8,123 nucleotides of DNA, from positions 1-8,123 of the forward strand of contig PWIP01000028.1 in NCBI GenBank assembly GCA_003560355.1, in the 5' to 3' direction. Both the position numbers and the translations under genes were made by a program. Origin of the DNA: Candidatus Dojkabacteria bacterium (GTDB lineage: Bacteria > Patescibacteriota > Dojkabacteria > SC72 > T1SED10-24). Of this stretch, positions 5,032 through 8,123 are shown one piece after another. Position 1 is the first letter of the stretch. Every line of letters starts with the position of its first letter. Under the pieces are notes generated by a model. The model made no database searches. It had not been told where the DNA came from and was given only the letters and a program-made list of their open reading frames with translations.

Positions 5032-5853
5032 CTAAAATGGTGAAAAGTAATATGTGAAAAATAGTATTAAAATAAGGATAAAAAGATATTCTATAATTTT
5101 TAAATTAGAAATTTGCTCTCTTTTACTAATAAAAAGCCCAACACTGAAATAAAAAACCATTGTAAGCAGCAATGCTATAAACTCAACTCTAGAACTAAAT
5201 AGTATTGCTCCTACTAGAACGAGAAAAACGCTCCAAAAAGCCAAAAAAGCATTAGAAAATACCGTACTAACCTCTAAATAAAAATGCGAAAGTAGGAAAA
5301 CTATTGCGAAGAAATAGAAAAGTAGAAGAAAAATCACAGAATATATTGTTGGCAAAGGCAATGCAAGGAAACCATAAGTTGCAAAGAAAACTGAGAGAGA
5401 TGAAAGTATATATATTGTTGTTTTAGCAACAGCCTCCAGAGGTATTTTTCTAAAGCTTGAAACTGCAAAAACATTGCTCGTAAGCAGAACTATATAAGTG
5501 AGAAGGAAGAAAATAATAAGTAAGACAAACATTAACAAAGTCTCATACACTCTTCCAAAAGTCTGTTCAAAAAATAAATCAAGAAAAAGAATTTGGCTAA
5601 AAATTATAAAAACAACTTGGGGCAATATTAAAGTCAAAATTCTCAAATTAACTCTAAAGGAAAGAATCCAGAGGAAACCAACTGCCGTTATAACAGCATA
5701 GACTGCTGCCAAAACGAAAGAATTTTCAAGGATAGTATAGAAAGGTCCAAGATTTTTGTTAAAAAAAAAGGAAAATGTTATAAAAAGAGCCAGAAGGAGA
5801 ATTTTTCCCTTTTTTACAGAATCTTCCTTTTGTTGCATTTGTTCTGCTAACAT
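5032..5853 (-). CDS. polytopic membrane protein of unknown function
   Basis: The 273-residue protein is hydrophobic almost throughout, with about nine membrane-spanning segments by eye (near residues 17-31, 44-66, 71-92, 103-125, 143-164, 167-190, 200-220, 223-243 and 253-270) and a short, charged cytoplasmic N-terminus (EQMQQKEDSVKKGK). Loops are very short and no transporter or enzyme motif is recognised. ATG at 5853 overlaps the last 7 bases of ruvB, so translation is probably coupled and the gene is the last of the yebC-ruv operon. The link to Holliday-junction genes may simply reflect operon packing. No hairpin terminator is seen after its stop; transcription would run into the gene-free region and perhaps on to xer. 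Confidence 0.78.
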   Translation of the reverse strand: MLAEQMQQKEDSVKKGKILLLALFITFSFFFNKNLGPFYTILENSFVLAAVYAVITAVGFLWILSFRVNLRILTLILPQVVFIIFSQILFLDLFFEQTFGRVYETLLMFVLLIIFFLLTYIVLLTSNVFAVSSFRKIPLEAVAKTTIYILSSLSVFFATYGFLALPLPTIYSVIFLLLFYFFAIVFLLSHFYLEVSTVFSNAFLAFWSVFLVLVGAILFSSRVEFIALLLTMVFYFSVGLFISKREQISNLKIIEYLFILILILFFTYYFSPF

Positions 5854-6893
5854 TTTTTGTTACTGTTTTTCATTAAATACTCCAATGCTTTTTCAGTTAG
5901 CACCCTACCCCTTACAGTGCGCTTTAAAAAACCTGATTTCATAAGAAAAGGCTCATAAACACCCATTAAAGTCCCCTCTTCTTCTGATATAGCAGCTGCC
6001 AAAGTTGATACTCCAACAGGGCCACCATTGTAATTTCTCCAAATTATATCAAGAATCATACGATCAATATCCTCAAAACCAAAACTATCAACACCAAGTA
6101 AATCTAAAGCCTCCAAAGCAACTTTAGAAGACACAGACTTTTCTTTGGTGGAAACACTCTCGTAATAGTCCCTTACCCTTCTAAGCAACCTCAAGGCGAC
6201 TCTAGCAGTCCCCCGCGATCTCTTCGCTATTTCTTCAAGAGCATCATCATTAAAACTCATCCCCCAAACTATTACAGCCCTTTGTAATATTTTAAATAAA
6301 TCACTTTCATTAAAATAATCTAATCTTTGTACTAAACCAAATCTATCTCGCATAGGAGAGCTTAATTTACCAATATTTGTAGTTGCCCCTATCAAAGTAA
6401 ACGGTTTTAATGACAAACGTATTGTTTTTGCAGATGGCCCTTTCCCGACAACAATATCCAACACCCTATCTTCCATTACTGGATACAATATCTCCTCAAC
6501 TACCCTAGATAGTCTATGAATTTCATCTATAAAAAGTACGTCATTTTCACCCAAATTCGTTACTATAGCGGCTAAATCTCCTTGTCTTTCAATAGCAGGA
6601 CCAGAAGTAATGTGCAAAGCAGAACCTATTTCATTTGAAATTGCTGTTGCAAAAGTCGTTTTTCCAAGACCAGGAGGGCCATAAAAAAGCATGTGATCAA
6701 CTGGTTCTCCCCTCTTCTTCGCAGAACCAACCATCATATTTATAGCTTTCTTTTCCGTTTCCCTACCAATAACCTCATCAATTTTTGAAGGACGAATTTT
6801 CTGTTCATATTCACCATTATCATTACTCCCTGATAAAACAGAATTTCTAGGAAGTTTTACACAATCCCCTTTTTTTACATTTCTCTGTATCAT
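5847..6893 (-). CDS. ruvB: Holliday junction branch migration ATPase RuvB
   Basis: RuvB is the hexameric AAA+ motor that, with RuvA, drives branch migration of Holliday junctions. The 348 residues contain the Walker A motif GPPGLGKTT (72-80), Walker B with LFIDE (120-124), sensor 1 GATTN (169-173), the RDRFG arginine-finger motif (182-186), and a sensor 2 region RGTARVALRLLRR (227-239). The C-terminal winged-helix DNA-binding domain (about 268-340) has the conserved GGPVGVSTLAAA and RGRVLTEKALEYL blocks. Length is normal; the first 30 residues are variable and extend ahead of the conserved start of the fold. The ATG at 6893 follows the ruvA stop by three bases, without a Shine-Dalgarno sequence, and its 3' end overlaps the next gene by 7 bases. 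Confidence 0.97.
   Translation of the reverse strand: MIQRNVKKGDCVKLPRNSVLSGSNDNGEYEQKIRPSKIDEVIGRETEKKAINMMVGSAKKRGEPVDHMLFYGPPGLGKTTFATAISNEIGSALHITSGPAIERQGDLAAIVTNLGENDVLFIDEIHRLSRVVEEILYPVMEDRVLDIVVGKGPSAKTIRLSLKPFTLIGATTNIGKLSSPMRDRFGLVQRLDYFNESDLFKILQRAVIVWGMSFNDDALEEIAKRSRGTARVALRLLRRVRDYYESVSTKEKSVSSKVALEALDLLGVDSFGFEDIDRMILDIIWRNYNGGPVGVSTLAAAISEEEGTLMGVYEPFLMKSGFLKRTVRGRVLTEKALEYLMKNSNKKC
5903..5910 (-). promoter_or_regulatory. second KOPS-like octamer, inside ruvB
   Basis: GGGTAGGG on the - strand, same orientation as the copy at 5004. It lies in the codons for the conserved Gly-Arg-Val of the RuvB C-terminal domain, so protein sequence partly explains it. No copy in the opposite orientation was seen right of the dif-like site. 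Confidence 0.25.
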
Positions 6894-6896
6894 AAA

Positions 6897-7472
6897 CTAT
6901 TTTTTTAAAACAAAAGATATTAAAGTTTCAATTGGTACTTCAGGATTTTCCTTGTAAAAATCCTTTGCTTTCTTTAAAAACTTTTCTTTTTCTCTACCCT
7001 GAAAACCCAATGCATCTAACGCATCTGATAGCTCATCTAAAATTTCTGAGCTAATTTCTTCCTCATCTTTAACATATATGCCCTGTAATTCTAAAACAAT
7101 CTTTTTACTTCCTTTTTGTCCCAAACCCTTTACTTTGCTAAGACTTTTGTAATCACCTTTAAGCAAAATATTGCGAAATTTTCTTGGTGAGAAAGTTGAA
7201 ACTACAGCTAAAGAAACCTTAGGACCAACGCCAGAAACATTAAGTATTGTTTCAAACATATCTTTTTGCTCTTTTTTTAAAAAACCATAAAGACTTTGAC
7301 TATCCTCACGAACTTGAAAACTAGTGAACAAAGAAACTTTAGAACCTACATCATACACATCACCCACAGGCACGAAAACTTTGTAACCTACTCCACCTAC
7401 TAAAACAACAACATATATTTGTTTGGCAAAAAAACCAATTTCAAGAATTTCACCCTCTATGTAAGAAATCAT
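6897..7472 (-). CDS. ruvA: Holliday junction DNA-binding protein RuvA
   Basis: RuvA binds the four-way junction as a tetramer and loads RuvB. From the ATG at 7472 it has 191 residues, close to the family norm. The N-terminal OB fold carries MISYIEG at the start and REDSQSLYGF, a hallmark of the family. Two helix-hairpin-helix motifs follow: LNVSGVGPKVSLAVV and LSKVKGLGQKGSKKIVLEL. An acidic linker and a C-terminal RuvB-binding domain (from about LDELSDALDALGF) complete it. I prefer ATG 7472 over the TTG two codons upstream because it gives the canonical MI start and forms TGATG with the ruvC stop, a one-base overlap typical of translational coupling. Confidence 0.96.
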   Translation of the reverse strand: MISYIEGEILEIGFFAKQIYVVVLVGGVGYKVFVPVGDVYDVGSKVSLFTSFQVREDSQSLYGFLKKEQKDMFETILNVSGVGPKVSLAVVSTFSPRKFRNILLKGDYKSLSKVKGLGQKGSKKIVLELQGIYVKDEEEISSEILDELSDALDALGFQGREKEKFLKKAKDFYKENPEVPIETLISFVLKK

Positions 7473-7978
7473 CAACAAATATTTTTCAAATTAGATACTT
7501 TGTTCAACACTATACTGTCATTACAACAAATTGCAAGAGCTAATGCATCAGCTGCATCATCTGGCTCGGGCAATGAAGAAAGGTTGCACATTCTCTGCAC
7601 GTTCTCTTGTACTTGTTTTTTGTTTGCTTTTCCATATCCACAAATAGAGCTTTTTACTTGTAAAGGGGTATAGTCATAAGTTTCAACACCACAATTACTT
7701 AAAGCTAAAAGAACTACTCCCCTAGCCTCTCCAACCTTCATAGCTGTTTTTGCATTATTACAAAAAATCAAAAGCTCCACACTTGCAACTTCTGGTTTAA
7801 ACTCTTTCAAAATTTCACTAAGGTCAGAATATATTTCACTTAAACGAACACCTATATCCAAGTTCTTTTTTGTTTTAATAACACCGTAATCAAGAACTTC
7901 AAGAATTTCCCTCCCTTCAAAATCAACAACAGCCCATCCTGTTGTAGCCAAGCCTGGATCTATACCTACTATTCTCAT
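7472..7978 (-). CDS. ruvC: Holliday junction resolvase RuvC
   Basis: RuvC is the dimeric endonuclease that nicks Holliday junctions symmetrically after RuvAB migration. The 168-residue length is normal. The four acidic catalytic residues are present: Asp7 in GIDPG, Glu68 in SVELL, and Asp141 and Asp144 in the PDDAADALALA block near the C-terminus. The basic loop VKSSICGYGKANKKQV also fits. The residue after the catalytic Glu is Leu where many members have Gln. The ATG at 7978 gives the standard MRIVGIDPG start, with 22 bases to the yebC stop and no Shine-Dalgarno sequence. Its TGA overlaps the ruvA ATG by one base. The C-terminal tail is short and rich in Asn, Lys and Cys. Confidence 0.96.
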   Translation of the reverse strand: MRIVGIDPGLATTGWAVVDFEGREILEVLDYGVIKTKKNLDIGVRLSEIYSDLSEILKEFKPEVASVELLIFCNNAKTAMKVGEARGVVLLALSNCGVETYDYTPLQVKSSICGYGKANKKQVQENVQRMCNLSSLPEPDDAADALALAICCNDSIVLNKVSNLKNIC

Positions 7979-8000
7979 AAAAAAAGCTAAAATTAAAAAA

Positions 8001-8123
8001 TTATAACTTTACATCACACCATATACCCTGTATGTCAGAATACTCTTCTAATTTCTCAATAAAAGAAAAAACCTTCTCCCTTTCCGATTCATTAACTTCC
8101 TTGTAAACTTTGGGTATACGAAT
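8001..8123 (-). CDS. yebC: YebC/PmpR family protein, C-terminal 40 residues
   Basis: The - strand is open from the window edge to a TAA at 8001-8003 and gives 40 residues starting IRIPKVYKEV and ending DIQGIWCDVKL. The pattern IEKLEEYSDIQGIW close to the end matches the YebC C-terminus, in which a short helix precedes a D-V-Q-N-V-Y strand. YebC proteins help ribosomes pass proline stretches or act as regulators, depending on the member. The order yebC, ruvC, ruvA, ruvB is a well-known bacterial arrangement and supports the call. The N-terminal portion lies outside the window, so the operon promoter does too. Confidence 0.85.
   Translation of the reverse strand: MRIPKVYKEVNESEREKVFSFIEKLEEYSDIQGIWCDVKL

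Noticed and set aside
1..8123. tRNA, rRNA, CRISPR array or insertion sequence
   Set aside because: No cloverleaf, regularly spaced direct-repeat array, or transposase with terminal repeats was seen on either strand.

Overview
The window is AT-rich (roughly one third GC or less by eye) bacterial chromosome using the standard stop codons, including TGA. Most genes have no recognisable Shine-Dalgarno sequence. Genes are compact and often overlap by a few bases, and two proteins are unlike anything I recognise. Together with a single Xer-type recombinase and a small sortase, this suggests a Patescibacteria/CPR-type genome, but no phylogenetic marker here proves it. The ruv genes and Xer look like ordinary chromosomal housekeeping genes.

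Layout. Left part, + strand: a possible C-terminal fragment of an unknown gene (1-102), a membrane-anchored sortase (125-811), a 10-codon leader ORF (879-911) overlapping the start of a 630-residue coiled-coil/glycine-rich membrane protein (908-2800), and a 143-residue helical protein (2822-3253). The last one runs 16 bases into the convergent 3' end of a tyrosine recombinase of the XerC/XerD type (3238-4506, - strand). Next is a 525-base gene-free stretch (4507-5031). Right part, all - strand and read from right to left: the C-terminus of yebC (8001-8123), ruvC, ruvA, ruvB and a polytopic membrane protein (5032-5853). These form a tightly packed probable operon with overlaps or gaps of 1 to 22 bases.

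How it fits together. RuvA, RuvB and RuvC form the Holliday-junction branch migration and resolution machine; the Xer recombinase resolves chromosome dimers by making Holliday junctions at a dif site. The most notable observation is in the gene-free stretch upstream of xer. A 28-base element at 4763-4790 has the exact dif geometry: 11-base arms, 6-base centre, arms matching 10/11 as inverted repeats, and inner ends ATAA/TTAT. To its right the - strand carries GGGTAGGG (the E. coli FtsK KOPS consensus) at 5004-5011 and again at 5903-5910, plus GAGAAGGG (the B. subtilis SpoIIIE SRS) at 5011-5018, all pointing towards the dif-like site. Genes left of the site are mostly + and genes right of it are -, as expected where two replication forks meet. 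I therefore propose that the gene-free stretch is a dif site in the chromosome terminus next to its own recombinase gene. The same stretch holds a long interrupted palindrome, an operator-like inverted repeat at the xer start, a consensus DnaA box and short tandem repeats.
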